Notes under the pieces: generated by a model
What the model was told of the DNA's origin: nothing
Databases searched by the model: none
Seen by the model: only the letters and a program-made list of their open reading frames with translations
Shown: piece by piece, positions 25,405-34,815 of the stretch
Position numbering within the stretch: position 1 is the stretch's first letter
Layout of the letters: every line of letters starts with the position of its first letter
NCBI GenBank assembly: GCA_040878225.1
Contig: JBBDMR010000151.1
Span: 1 to 53,993, forward strand
DNA from: MA-ANB-1 sp040878225
Lineage (GTDB): Bacteria > Actinomycetota > Acidimicrobiia > Spongiisociales > ZC4RG35
Length of the DNA stretch: 53,993 nt
Direction of reading: 5' to 3'
Translations under genes and position numbers: made by a program

Positions 25405-26043
25405 CTACTGCGGGTTGGCAAAACCGAGGCGTATCGCCTCGATGGCGGCCTGGGTTCGGTCAGCAACAGCAAGCTTCTGGAAGATCGAAGCAAGATGGTT
25501 CTTCACCGTCTTTTGCGAGATGAAGAGGCGCTCTGCCAGCTCGTCGGTGGCGGACACCCCGCTGGCCAGAAGCTGAAGCAACTCGACTTCGCGTGGGGTC
25601 AGAGCCTCAGCTCCGGGGTCGAGCTTCGCCGACATGTAACGGCCCAGCACCTCGTTCTGCTCCGGCTCTTCGTAGTCGATGAGCATCTCGCCTCCGGCCA
25701 CGGCCCTGATCGCTGCTGCCAGGGTCGCCAGCGGGACACCCTTGGAAAAGAAACCCATGGCGCCCGCTTCTTTTGCCCTGGCCTTCTGCCCGTCGGATGC
25801 GTGCATGGAGACGACTATCGAACGAAATCGGGAATCGAGCCCGGCAATTGCTTCTATCCCGTCGCCGCCGGGCATTTCGATATCAACGATGCAAACCTCT
25901 GCCGGCTGATTCTCCAATGCTCCGGCGAGGGCATTGCCCGAGTCGACGACTCCGACCACCCTGGTGTCGGGGATGCCGTCGAGGGCGCGCGACAGACCCT
26001 CTGCGAACAACTGGTGATCGTCGGCGATCATTACACGTATCAT
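25405..26043 (-). CDS. NarL/FixJ-family response regulator
   Basis: The 212-residue protein has a receiver domain with acidic pair D8-D9 and phospho-acceptor D55 (EVCIVDIEMPGGDG), a lysine in FFSKGVP, and a LuxR-type helix-turn-helix (LTPREVELLQLLASGVSATDELAERLFISQKTVKNHL). ATG 26043 overlaps the kinase stop by four bases (ATGA). The pilin 2 gene follows in the same direction, so pilin expression is a plausible target. That link is an inference from position. Confidence 0.92.
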   Translation of the reverse strand: MIRVMIADDHQLFAEGLSRALDGIPDTRVVGVVDSGNALAGALENQPAEVCIVDIEMPGGDGIEAIAGLDSRFRSIVVSMHASDGQKARAKEAGAMGFFSKGVPLATLAAAIRAVAGGEMLIDYEEPEQNEVLGRYMSAKLDPGAEALTPREVELLQLLASGVSATDELAERLFISQKTVKNHLASIFQKLAVADRTQAAIEAIRLGFANPQ

Positions 26044-27539
26044 TTGTTTCCCCATTCAACCTTCACGGTGGTTCCCGCGCCTGGTTTGGATTCGAAATCG
26101 ATTGTTGCCCCTATCTTTTCGGCACGTTCCCGCATGCCTGTAAGGCCAAAATGTCCATGCGGCTCATGTTCCGGGTCAAAGCCGATGCCGTCGTCGATTA
26201 TCGAACATGAACCGAACGCCCGATCGACCCGGCCGGTCACGATGATTTTCGATGCTTTTGAGTGGCGGTGGGCGTTTCGCATCGCCTCGGTGACCATTGC
26301 GGTCAGGTCGCCGATCAGGGCCGGGCGCGGCGGCCTGCGTTCGTCGAGGTCGACGACGATTTCGGGTGTCCCGTCGAGGGTCGTAGTCGCCTGCAATATG
26401 CGCGCTGTAAGCGTCGGTCCGGGGGCGCTGCGCAGGTCGGCAACCGTTTCCCGGACGTCGTCGACGAGTTTGGTGACGTTGGAGCGGAGCACCTGGAGAT
26501 CAGCGACCAAATCGGGTGAGTTGGCCCGTTGCATGGCGGTCAGGTCGAGAGAAAGCCCCAAAGAGGCGAGCGACGGACCGATTTCGTCATGCATCTCCCT
26601 GGCCAGCCGGAGGCGTTCCTCGGCTACGGCGGCGCCTACGATCTCCTCGAGGAGCCGAAGATTGGCAAAGGCAATTGACACCGGCCTGATGACGGTCTCC
26701 ACCAGGCGCTCGTCTTCCCGGGTCATGATCCGGGGAGTGGTCAATTCGAGTTTCCCGACCTGGGTCTCGGCGGTCTCCAGGGGGAAAACCCTGGTGTATC
26801 CGTCCATTTCGGGGATTCCACGAGCGGCCAGCACAACCGGGCCCTCCCCGTGGTCAACCACCAGTTTGGCCGAGCCACCCTGGAACCTCTCGAGAAGCCG
26901 GTCGAGGGTAGTGGCGCCGACCTCAATCGCGTTGAGCCGGCCTGCGGATATGTCTTCGGAGAGTTTGAGGAGGAGGGTATGGGTCTCCTCGAGTGAGGCG
27001 AGCTCCTGTCGTGTGGTCTTCGAAGCGATCTCGAGTTCGGTGGCCTGGGTGGTCATGTCCTGGAGGAGCCGGCGTACGGCGCCTATCAGGAGGACAAACA
27101 CCAGGTAGAGGCCGGCGCTGGTTGCGATCTGTGATTCGGGTGCGTCCGTGGGGAAACTGATCAGGGCGAGCAGGCCGGCGGCGAGCAGTCCTGTGGTGAG
27201 ACCGGCCCGAAATCCGCCATGGACTGTGGCCAGGATCGCAGGCCCAATCGACAACAACAGATAGGGACTGTCCGCCGCTCCGGTCAGGGTGAGCACTACG
27301 GCAGCAAGAATTGCGCCGGTAAGGGTTATCGCCTCGACCCCGAAACGGATCCTGAACCAGGGGAGAGGGACCGCTGCAGTCCCGACGAGGTAAACGGTGC
27401 CAATCGCTGCGGCGAGGAACGATTGAGCACTCGGCCCTTTTGTGCCGAGGTCAGCCACGATTCCGACGACCAGAGCGAGGGCGAGGCCGGCGAGGATTAT
27501 GCGGTGAACGCGCAGTTCCCAGGGAGCAAAATCGGCCAT
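26040..27539 (-). CDS. NarX-type sensor histidine kinase with membrane N-terminus
   Basis: The 499-residue protein has about six hydrophobic helices (about 12-155), a coiled-coil linker, a GAF-like segment (about 190-300), a HisKA_3 dimerisation domain with phosphorylated H317 (AREMHDEIGPSLASLGL) and an ATPase domain (VTEAMRNAHRHSKAS, and IIDDGIGFDPEHEPHGHFGLTGMRERA). It is encoded just before its regulator and divergent from coaE, with 24 bp between start codons. The signal is unknown. Confidence 0.9.
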   Translation of the reverse strand: MADFAPWELRVHRIILAGLALALVVGIVADLGTKGPSAQSFLAAAIGTVYLVGTAAVPLPWFRIRFGVEAITLTGAILAAVVLTLTGAADSPYLLLSIGPAILATVHGGFRAGLTTGLLAAGLLALISFPTDAPESQIATSAGLYLVFVLLIGAVRRLLQDMTTQATELEIASKTTRQELASLEETHTLLLKLSEDISAGRLNAIEVGATTLDRLLERFQGGSAKLVVDHGEGPVVLAARGIPEMDGYTRVFPLETAETQVGKLELTTPRIMTREDERLVETVIRPVSIAFANLRLLEEIVGAAVAEERLRLAREMHDEIGPSLASLGLSLDLTAMQRANSPDLVADLQVLRSNVTKLVDDVRETVADLRSAPGPTLTARILQATTTLDGTPEIVVDLDERRPPRPALIGDLTAMVTEAMRNAHRHSKASKIIVTGRVDRAFGSCSIIDDGIGFDPEHEPHGHFGLTGMRERAEKIGATIDFESKPGAGTTVKVEWGNK

Positions 27540-27563
27540 CTGCAGAGGCTACCGTGATGGCCT

Positions 27564-28154
27564 GTGAGCGAAGTGCAACCCAACTGGCTTCTTTGTGGTG
27601 GTATCGGCAGCGGCAAGAGCGTGGTGCGCAAGCTTTTTGAAGTTCATGGCCTGAGCACCATCGACGCCGACTCCGTCGGACATGAGGTTATTCAGACAGG
27701 CGGGGCTGGGGTGGCTGCGGTCTCAAAAGCCTGGCCTGAGGTGGTTGTCGGCGGCGAGATCGATCGCAAGGAGCTCGGGGCGATCGTATTCGCCGACCCT
27801 GCCGCGCTCGCCAAGCTGGAGGGAATCACCCATCCCCACATTTTCGCACTGATCGAGGAGCGCCTGTCCAGCCTTGCCCTGCCTGTGGTGGTCGAGATTC
27901 CGCTGCTCGTCCAGCCTTTTTCCGGATCCTGGCGCCGCATCGTCGTGGACACGACTGACGACCTGAGGTTGGAGCGGGCAGTTGCCAGAGGCCTGGAAGA
28001 AAAAGAGGCGTTGCGCCGGATGGCGAGCCAACCGTCCCGTCAGCAGTGGTTGGCAGCTGCTGACCTGGTGGTCCCCAACAGCGGGAGTATCGAGGACCTC
28101 GAAGAGGCAACAGCCGGGATCGTCGAAGTCGTTCGTGGCTCAATCGGGGGCTGA
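27564..28154 (+). CDS. coaE: Dephospho-CoA kinase
   Basis: The 196-residue enzyme phosphorylates dephospho-CoA in the last step of CoA synthesis. The P-loop is GGIGSGKS (12-19), TIDADSVGHEV is the substrate loop, and GITHPHIF and VEIPLLVQ are family-typical. The start is GTG 27564. It is followed 33 bp later by uvrB, the usual actinobacterial neighbour, which supports the call. Confidence 0.94.
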   Translation: MSEVQPNWLLCGGIGSGKSVVRKLFEVHGLSTIDADSVGHEVIQTGGAGVAAVSKAWPEVVVGGEIDRKELGAIVFADPAALAKLEGITHPHIFALIEERLSSLALPVVVEIPLLVQPFSGSWRRIVVDTTDDLRLERAVARGLEEKEALRRMASQPSRQQWLAAADLVVPNSGSIEDLEEATAGIVEVVRGSIGG

Positions 28155-28187
28155 GAATCAGTCACAGCCAGCTTGTACCCTGGTGTT

Positions 28188-30194
28188 GTGCCCGCCTTCA
28201 AAGTCATATCTGAGTTCTCCCCGGCCGGTGACCAACCCAAAGCAATCGAAAAGCTCGCTGCGGGGATCAATCGCGGCGACCGCTTTCAGACATTGCTCGG
28301 GATCACCGGGTCGGGCAAGTCGGCAACCATGGCCTGGACCATCGAACAGGTGCAGAAGCCGACCATCGTCATCGCTCCCAACAAGGCACTGGCCGCACAG
28401 CTCGCCAACGAATTCAGACAGCTGTTCCCGGAGAACCGGGTCGAGTACTTCGTCTCCTATTACGACTACTACCAGCCCGAGGCGTACATGCCCCAGACCG
28501 ACACCTTCATCGAGAAGGATGCGACGGTAAACGACGAGATCGACCGCCTCCGACATGCTGCCACGGCGGGGCTACTGGTCCGGGACGACGTGATCATCGT
28601 CGCTTCGGTGTCGTGCATCTACGGTCTCGGTTCGCCAGAACAGTACGAAGGTCAGCTGCTCCGTTTGGTGGCCGGCGTCGAGTATCCGATGCAGGATGCC
28701 ATCAAGCGCCTGGTCGACATCCAGTACGAGCGGAACGAAGTCCAGCTGATCCGGGGCAAGTTCCGGGTACGGGGTGACACCCTCGAGCTTTTCCCGTCTT
28801 ATGACGAGACCATCGTCAGGATCCAATTCTGGGGCGACGAGGTGGAGCGGATCCTCCGGATCAACCCGGTGACCGGTGAAGTCATCGATGAGCTGAAAGA
28901 ACTGTTCGTCTTTCCAGCAACCCACTATGTGACCGAACGGGAGCGGCTGCTCAAAGCGATCGACGGAATCGAGGTAGAGCTCAAGGAGCGTCTGGCCGAA
29001 TTCGAACGCAAAGGAAAGTTGCTCGAAGCACAACGCCTCCGGATGCGGACCAACTATGACATCGAGATGATGCGGGAGGTCGGATTCTGTTCCGGCATCG
29101 AAAACTACTCACGCCATCTCGACGGTCGGGCACCGGGAGAAGCCCCCTACACGCTGCTCGACTACTTTCCCGACGACTACCTGACCATCGTCGATGAGTC
29201 ACACGTCACTGTGCCCCAGATCGGCGGACAGTTCGAAGGCGACCGTTCCCGCAAAGAAGTTCTCATCGAGCACGGATTCCGTCTCCCCTCAGCAGCGGAT
29301 AATCGTCCTTTGCGCTTCGATGAGTGGCTGGAAAAGGCTAATCAGGTCGTCTTCCTCTCCGCGACGCCGAGCAACTTCGAGATCGGCCACAGCACCCAGA
29401 TCGTCGAGCAGATCATCAGACCGACCGGCCTCGTCGACCCCGAGGTGATGATCCGGCCGACAAAGGGCCAGATCGACGACCTTCTCGGCGAGATCCGGGA
29501 AAGGGCGGTCAGGGAGCAACGGGTGCTGGTCACGACTTTGACCAAGAAGATGGCCGAGGACCTGACCGACTACCTCCTCGAGATGGGAGTCAGGGCCCGC
29601 TACATGCATTCGGAGATCGACACCCTGGAGCGCGTCCAGATCATGAGGGAGTTGCGACTCGGCGACTTCGACGTGCTGGTGGGGATCAACCTTCTGCGGG
29701 AGGGCCTCGACCTCCCCGAAGTGTCGCTGGTGGCGATCCTCGACGCCGACAAGGAAGGGTTCCTCCGATCGGAGACGTCGCTGATCCAGATCATCGGTCG
29801 TGCCGCCCGGAATGTGGACGGTCAGGTGGTTATGTATGCCGACAACATCACCAATTCGATGAAGCGGGCGATCTACGAGACGAACAGGCGCCGGGAGGCG
29901 CAGACGCAGTGGAATCTCGACCATGGCATCGACCCGACAACCATCCGCAAACAGGTTTCGGACATCCTCGAACTGGTGCAGAGCGAAGCCCCCGGGCCTG
30001 GCCGGAGGCGCCGGGAGAATGAGAAGCGCCGCCCGGTCGATCTCGAAGGCGAAGACCTCACCCGACTCATCCTCAGCCTCGAAGAAGAGATGCACGAAGC
30101 CGCCAAAGAACTGCGTTTCGAATACGCGGCCCGCCTGAGAGACGAAGTCAACGAGCTGAAACGGGAGCTACGAGAGGTCGCTGAAGCGGGTTGA
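28188..30194 (+). CDS. uvrB: Excinuclease ABC subunit B
   Basis: The 668-residue helicase-like subunit loads onto damaged DNA with UvrA and then recruits UvrC. Walker A is GITGSGKS (38-45), the beta-hairpin region reads YYDYYQPEAYMPQTDTFIEK, and helicase motifs are present (TIVDESHVTVPQ, LFLSATPS-like VVFLSATPS, LVGINLLREGLDLPEVSLVA, QIIGRAARN). A UVR domain ends the protein (SLEEEMHEAAKELRFEYAA). I chose GTG 28188, which gives the expected N-terminus; an upstream TTG at 28173 is in frame. No LexA box is visible upstream. Confidence 0.97.
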   Translation: MPAFKVISEFSPAGDQPKAIEKLAAGINRGDRFQTLLGITGSGKSATMAWTIEQVQKPTIVIAPNKALAAQLANEFRQLFPENRVEYFVSYYDYYQPEAYMPQTDTFIEKDATVNDEIDRLRHAATAGLLVRDDVIIVASVSCIYGLGSPEQYEGQLLRLVAGVEYPMQDAIKRLVDIQYERNEVQLIRGKFRVRGDTLELFPSYDETIVRIQFWGDEVERILRINPVTGEVIDELKELFVFPATHYVTERERLLKAIDGIEVELKERLAEFERKGKLLEAQRLRMRTNYDIEMMREVGFCSGIENYSRHLDGRAPGEAPYTLLDYFPDDYLTIVDESHVTVPQIGGQFEGDRSRKEVLIEHGFRLPSAADNRPLRFDEWLEKANQVVFLSATPSNFEIGHSTQIVEQIIRPTGLVDPEVMIRPTKGQIDDLLGEIRERAVREQRVLVTTLTKKMAEDLTDYLLEMGVRARYMHSEIDTLERVQIMRELRLGDFDVLVGINLLREGLDLPEVSLVAILDADKEGFLRSETSLIQIIGRAARNVDGQVVMYADNITNSMKRAIYETNRRREAQTQWNLDHGIDPTTIRKQVSDILELVQSEAPGPGRRRRENEKRRPVDLEGEDLTRLILSLEEEMHEAAKELRFEYAARLRDEVNELKRELREVAEAG

Positions 30195-30195
30195 T

Positions 30196-31365
30196 TCAAG
30201 GACCGGAACTAATCAGTTCCTCAGTGCGGTTCTTCTCCGTCCACACCCTTACCTCGGGCAGGGCGAGGGCCAAGGCTATCGCCATGGCTGCCAACATCAG
30301 GGTTGTCCCGTCCGTGGACCAGACCATCACCAACCAAATAAGAAATGCCGACAACAGAGCCCGCTTCCCGCTGAGAGCAAGAACCAGCAGTCCCGGAAAT
30401 GTGAGAACCAAATACTCCGGCCACGCTAAGGGGCTCACCAGAACTGTGATTATCAGGGTGGTAGGCACGGCAACCCACGGATCGGTCCGATTGCTGGTGA
30501 AAAAGATCAAGACAAGTCCGAGGACGGCGATCAGCAAAGCCACGGGGAGTCCGCCTCCGATGTGATACGACACGGACATATTGATAATGCTGTTCCCATA
30601 TGTGTCTGCAGCGTCAAAGAGTGCAGCCAATGAGCTCTCGAAGCTCAGGCCAGGTAGCAGCAGCCCGACAAGCGAGAGACCCAATACCGTGGCGACCGCC
30701 GTCATGACCGTGACCCATCTCCTCTCTTTATAGGCGAGCGCTGCGCCGAATGGGAACACCTTGAGACCTGAGGCGATGCCGACAAAGAACCCCCGCCATG
30801 CACCCCGTTTGTGGCCAGACGCCAACATAGAAGCCCCGATTGCGGCGGCGACCAGTGGCATGTGAGTTCCCCAGACCACGCCTTGCAGAAGTGGAGCGGT
30901 GACGGCGAAGGGTATCGCCAGCCACTCGTACCCGACTCCCGCCCTCATCCATCGAATTGAAGACTGCACCCAAACGACGAGCGCGCCGGCTGAAAGCGTC
31001 ATCAGGGCGATGATTATCAACCGTGATGGGATCAAAGCCAGGGGAATGAGCAACAAAACTGCCGAAGGAGGACGAGGATGGGCAGAGTTGGGTCCGACAT
31101 CGAGCCACCCGAGATGGTCACGAGCCAGGTCCGACACCGGGGCGTAGGAATCCGATCCGGTCGCTGCCTCAACGGTAACCAACCAATCCGCGGTTCCGCC
31201 GCGAACCTGGTCGAATATCGTTGTGTTCACGAGGGCTTCGCCCAGCAGGCCAAACCAGATTGCGGCGACTGAAATGGCCAAGACGGAGAACCTCACGATG
31301 GTGCTCTGTCTGGCCCAGTTTTTGCCGATATGCCCGTCCACGAGAGTCAGTTGTAGTAGAAACAT
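30196..31365 (-). CDS. GT87-type polyprenyl-linked glycosyltransferase, membrane
   Basis: The 389-residue protein has about nine hydrophobic helices. It resembles the GT87 (mannosyltransferase-type, DUF2029) family: an extracytoplasmic loop after helix 1, YAPVSDLARDHLGWLDVG, then PRPPSAVLLLIPLALIP, GVVWGTHMPLVAAAIG, and SGLKVFPFGAALAYKERRW. Such enzymes add sugars from a polyprenyl donor outside the membrane. I chose ATG 31365, which leaves three bases before the divergent GT2 start; an ATG at 31383 would overlap it. It converges on uvrB with one base between stops. Confidence 0.68.
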   Translation of the reverse strand: MFLLQLTLVDGHIGKNWARQSTIVRFSVLAISVAAIWFGLLGEALVNTTIFDQVRGGTADWLVTVEAATGSDSYAPVSDLARDHLGWLDVGPNSAHPRPPSAVLLLIPLALIPSRLIIIALMTLSAGALVVWVQSSIRWMRAGVGYEWLAIPFAVTAPLLQGVVWGTHMPLVAAAIGASMLASGHKRGAWRGFFVGIASGLKVFPFGAALAYKERRWVTVMTAVATVLGLSLVGLLLPGLSFESSLAALFDAADTYGNSIINMSVSYHIGGGLPVALLIAVLGLVLIFFTSNRTDPWVAVPTTLIITVLVSPLAWPEYLVLTFPGLLVLALSGKRALLSAFLIWLVMVWSTDGTTLMLAAMAIALALALPEVRVWTEKNRTEELISSGP

Positions 31366-31368
31366 ACG

Positions 31369-32091
31369 GTGTATCAAGGTCACTCAGTCATCGCCATCGC
31401 CCCCGTTTACGATGAGGAAGCGAAGATCGGTGAGGTTGTGCGGCGCGTTCCGCGAGATATCGTCGACGAGGTATTGATCGTCGACGACGGATCGACCGAC
31501 AGATCGGTCGAGGTGGCAGAAAGCTTCGGGGCTAAAACGATCTCGCTAGGCGCCACCATCGGAGTGGGTGCCGCGATCCGGACCGGTTACGACTACGCAG
31601 TTGCGAACGGCTTTGACATTGCGGTGGTTATGGCCGGGAACAACAAGGACCATCCCGAAGAGATACCGCTCCTCCTCGACCCGATCGTGTCCGGAAAGGC
31701 CGATCTCGTCCAGGGTTCCAGGTGGCTCGGGAATACAGGAGATCTAGGGGAGATGCCCCTCTACAGGAGGTTCGCGACAAAGCTGCACCCTGCCCTGTTC
31801 AACCTCATATCCGGTGCGCAGATGACAGACACGACGAACGGGTTCCGGGCCGCGAGCAAGAAACTCCTGAGTGACCCGCAGCTGAACCTGGACCAGCGAT
31901 GGCTCGACGAGTACGAACTCGAGGTCTATCTCCTCTACAAGGCTCGAAAAGCCGGATATCGGGTGGTCGAGGCGCATGTGACCAAAACCTACCCGGCGAA
32001 AGACTTAGGGCAGACCAAGATGAAGCCGATAGTTGGCTGGTGGTCGATCCTCAGGCCGTTGGTGCTTCTCGGCCTCAGGATAAAGAATTAG
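31369..32091 (+). CDS. Family 2 glycosyltransferase (DPM1-like)
   Basis: The 240-residue protein has the GT-A fold of dolichol-phosphate-mannose-synthase-like enzymes: VIAIAPVYDEEAKIGEVV at the start and VDDGSTDRSVEVAESFGA. The segment where a D-x-D motif is expected reads VVMAGNNKDHPEEIPLLL, so the metal-binding motif is altered. GSRWLGNTGDL and NLISGAQMTDTTNGFRAAS fit the family. It probably transfers a sugar to a polyprenyl phosphate for the neighbouring GT87 protein. The start is GTG 31369. The motif change makes donor and activity uncertain. Confidence 0.82.
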   Translation: MYQGHSVIAIAPVYDEEAKIGEVVRRVPRDIVDEVLIVDDGSTDRSVEVAESFGAKTISLGATIGVGAAIRTGYDYAVANGFDIAVVMAGNNKDHPEEIPLLLDPIVSGKADLVQGSRWLGNTGDLGEMPLYRRFATKLHPALFNLISGAQMTDTTNGFRAASKKLLSDPQLNLDQRWLDEYELEVYLLYKARKAGYRVVEAHVTKTYPAKDLGQTKMKPIVGWWSILRPLVLLGLRIKN

Positions 32092-32109
32092 ATCAAGGAA
32101 GTTTCAGCA

Positions 32110-33144
32110 ATGATGACCGGCGTAGCAATAGCGGGAGCAGGCCATTGGGGCCCCCACCTGGTTCGAAACTTTTCGACCATTCATGGGAGCCAAGCTCTCT
32201 GGGTGGTTGACACCGACGAGACCCGTCGCAAGATGATCTCGGAGCGCTTTCCCGGCCTTGCAGCAACCGACGATCTTGATGACGCACTGACGGACGACCG
32301 CGTCGATGCTGTGGTGGTTGCCACACCGACAAGCACCCATGCCGGCCTCGTAGAGCGATCACTCCGGGCAGGCAAACATGTCCTTGTCGAAAAGCCACTG
32401 ACGAACGATCTCGATTCGGCGCTCCAACTGTGTGACCTCGCCGAGAAAAGCGGCCTCGTGTTGATGGTCGGGCACGTGTTTCTCTTTAATGCAGCTGTCA
32501 ACGGTGCTAAGGCATACCTCGACGACGGCAGCCTCGGAAAAGTCAGGTATGTCTCGATGACCCGGACCAACCTCGGGCCTGTTCGTTACGACGTCAACGC
32601 AGCATGGGATCTCGCGGCACACGACATCTCGATTGCCAACTACTGGCTCTCGGCCTCTCCGCTGAGGGTGTCAGCTCTCGGTGGCAGTTGGGTGAACGAA
32701 GGGGTAGAAGACTCAGTCTTTCTTACCCTGCAGTATCCCGATAGCGTTCTCGTCCACATCGAGGCCTCGTGGATGAACCCCAGCAAACGGCGCCTGATCT
32801 CTGTGGTCGGTAGCGAGCAGATGCTGACAGTCGACGACATGGATCTAATGGAACCTCTTCGCATCTACGACAAGGGAATCGACGAGGGTGAAGCGGTCAA
32901 CATCTCGGACACCTTTGCCGGGTTCCGCGCCCAGATTCGCGAAGGTCAGGTCGTCATCCCGAGAATCACTGCGGGAGAGCCCCTGCGCTCCGAGTGCGAG
33001 GAATTCCTGGAGCGAATCCGGGGAGGGGACGGCAGTGTCAGCGATGGCTGGGCCGGCGCAGAGGTAGTCGCGACCCTGGTCGCTGCTGACAGGTCGATCG
33101 AGCAGGAGGGACGTCTCGTCGACGTCCCCGGAGTTAGGCGATAG
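32110..33144 (+). CDS. Gfo/Idh/MocA-family NAD(P) oxidoreductase
   Basis: The 344-residue enzyme has an N-terminal Rossmann fold with AIAGAGHWGPHLVRNF and the catalytic region VLVEKPLTNDLD with its lysine. WDLAAHDISIANYW is typical of the WlbA/WbpB group, which oxidises the sugar C3 of UDP-N-acetylglucuronic acid before amination. The start ATG 32110 is followed by a second ATG. It is followed by acetyltransferase and aminotransferase genes with one-base and eleven-base overlaps, so the three form one pathway unit. Confidence 0.88.
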   Translation: MMTGVAIAGAGHWGPHLVRNFSTIHGSQALWVVDTDETRRKMISERFPGLAATDDLDDALTDDRVDAVVVATPTSTHAGLVERSLRAGKHVLVEKPLTNDLDSALQLCDLAEKSGLVLMVGHVFLFNAAVNGAKAYLDDGSLGKVRYVSMTRTNLGPVRYDVNAAWDLAAHDISIANYWLSASPLRVSALGGSWVNEGVEDSVFLTLQYPDSVLVHIEASWMNPSKRRLISVVGSEQMLTVDDMDLMEPLRIYDKGIDEGEAVNISDTFAGFRAQIREGQVVIPRITAGEPLRSECEEFLERIRGGDGSVSDGWAGAEVVATLVAADRSIEQEGRLVDVPGVRR

Positions 33145-33713
33145 TGGCCGTCAAGATTCACCCGACAGCTCTTGTCGAGTCTGACTCTGTCGGCGACGGG
33201 ACAATGGTCTGGGCCTTCGTCCACATCATGGACGGGGCGGTAGTCGGTGCCCGATGCAAGATCGGCGACAACACATACATCGAGTCGGGGGCAGTGATCG
33301 GCGACGGGGTCACGATCAAGAACAACTCCTTGATCTGGCATGGAGTCCATATTGGCAATGATGTCTTTGTCGGGCCCAACGTCGTCTTCACCAACGACAT
33401 GAACCCACGTGCCCATATGCCCTCCGGGCCCGAAGACTGGCTTGACACCAACGTCGAACGCGGCGTGAGCATCGGGGCGAACAGCACGATCGTGTGCGGC
33501 ACCACTCTTGGGGAGAACTGCATGATCGGAGCTGGATCGGTGGTGACCAAGGACGTCGAGAGGCACGAACTCGTTGCCGGCAATCCGTCACGCCGCCTGG
33601 GATGGGTCTGTGAATGCGGGAAGCGCCTCGATGATGGACTGGTGTGCTCTGAGTGTGGGAGGAAGTACGTCGAGGGAGACGCAGGTCTCGAGGAGATTGT
33701 CGATGCCAGTTAG
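33144..33713 (+). CDS. Hexapeptide-repeat sugar acetyltransferase with zinc-ribbon tail
   Basis: The 189-residue protein has a left-handed beta-helix of hexapeptide repeats (VGDGTMVWAFVHIMDGAVVG, and GVSIGANSTIVCGTTLGENC) and GAGSVVTKDV, as in WbpD/WlbB enzymes that N-acetylate amino-sugar nucleotides. The C-terminus adds a putative metal site, CECGKRLDDGLVCSECGRKY. The start is GTG 33144, overlapping the oxidoreductase stop; the 3' end overlaps the aminotransferase start by 11 bp. Confidence 0.88.
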   Translation: MAVKIHPTALVESDSVGDGTMVWAFVHIMDGAVVGARCKIGDNTYIESGAVIGDGVTIKNNSLIWHGVHIGNDVFVGPNVVFTNDMNPRAHMPSGPEDWLDTNVERGVSIGANSTIVCGTTLGENCMIGAGSVVTKDVERHELVAGNPSRRLGWVCECGKRLDDGLVCSECGRKYVEGDAGLEEIVDAS

Positions 33714-34806
33714 CCCCCTAAGTGTTCCTCTGGTCGATCTGGGATGGCAACACCAGCAGGTGGAGGAAGAGGTACTCGCCGGATGGTCGGCTGTTTTCGA
33801 AAAGACCGCCTTCATCCTCGGCCCTCAGGTAGCTGAGTTCGAATCGGCTTTCGCCTCCTTCAGCGGTGTCGACCACTGCATCGGGGTCGGTAGTGGCACC
33901 GATGCTCTCGAAATGGCACTTCGTGCCCTCGATATCGGGCCTGGCGACGAGGTTATTCTTCCGGCGAACACCTTTATCGCCACAGCTTTAGCGGTAACCC
34001 GGATCGGAGCCACGCCCGTTCTCGTTGACTGTGACCCTGACTACTACCTGATCCACCCCGAGCAGATCGAAAAGGCAATCACGTCTGAAACGCGAGCGGT
34101 CATCCCCGTTCACCTCTACGGTCAGATGGCACCGGTCCAGGAAATCCGCGAAGCCTTTCCCAACCTCAAGATCATCGAAGATGGTGCGCAGTCCCAGGGT
34201 GCTTCCCGTCACGGTGCCCCGTCAGGATCGGTGGGTCACATCGCCGCCACCAGCTTCTATCCAGGCAAGAACATCGGCGCCTACGGTGACGGAGGCGCTG
34301 TGCTCACCAACGACCCCGACCTGGCTGACCAGGTGAGGAGGCTGCGGAACTGGGGGAGTGACATCAAGTACCACCACCCCGAGAAAGGTTTCAACTCCCG
34401 TCTCGACACGATTCAGGCCGTTGTTCTACTGGCAAAACTGTCGCGCCTCGCCGAGTGGAACGAATTACGTGCCAAGGCTGCCGAACGTTACCGCGAACTG
34501 ATCGATGAGAGCGTGCTGTCGCATCCGGGTGCGATGCCGGGAAACGAGCACGTCTGGCACCTCTATGTCACCCAGGTGGAGGAACGTGACCGGGTTCTGG
34601 CGGGACTGAACGGGAAGGGCGTCGGAGCCGGGATCCATTATCCGGTCCCGATCCATCTGCAAGGTGCATATGCCGATCTCGGCAAGGGGGCCGGGTCATT
34701 CCCCAACACCGAGCGCCTGGCCAATCATGCGCTGTCCCTGCCGATGTATCCCGGGATCGGCCTAGAGGATCAGGAGTACGTCGCTCATTGCCTACGCGAG
34801 GCGTGA
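33703..34806 (+). CDS. DegT/DnrJ/EryC1/StrS-family sugar aminotransferase
   Basis: The 367-residue PLP enzyme puts an amino group on a keto-sugar nucleotide. The PLP lysine is K189 in SFYPGKNIGAYGDGGA, preceded by IIEDGAQSQGA (PLP pyridine contact). GVGSGTDALEMAL and LPANTFIATALAV are family-typical. ATG 33703 has GAGGAG seven bases upstream, which decides the start. With the oxidase and acetyltransferase just upstream the set resembles WbpB–WbpE–WbpD, which makes UDP-2,3-diacetamido-glucuronic acid; the exact product is an inference. Confidence 0.92.
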   Translation: MPVSPLSVPLVDLGWQHQQVEEEVLAGWSAVFEKTAFILGPQVAEFESAFASFSGVDHCIGVGSGTDALEMALRALDIGPGDEVILPANTFIATALAVTRIGATPVLVDCDPDYYLIHPEQIEKAITSETRAVIPVHLYGQMAPVQEIREAFPNLKIIEDGAQSQGASRHGAPSGSVGHIAATSFYPGKNIGAYGDGGAVLTNDPDLADQVRRLRNWGSDIKYHHPEKGFNSRLDTIQAVVLLAKLSRLAEWNELRAKAAERYRELIDESVLSHPGAMPGNEHVWHLYVTQVEERDRVLAGLNGKGVGAGIHYPVPIHLQGAYADLGKGAGSFPNTERLANHALSLPMYPGIGLEDQEYVAHCLREA

Positions 34807-34815
34807 GCTGTGGAA

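Noticed and set aside
25360..27108. A 582-codon plus-strand open frame
   Set aside because: It is antisense to the NarL-type regulator and kinase, which carry clear motifs. Its own product is Ser/Arg-rich and unrecognisable.
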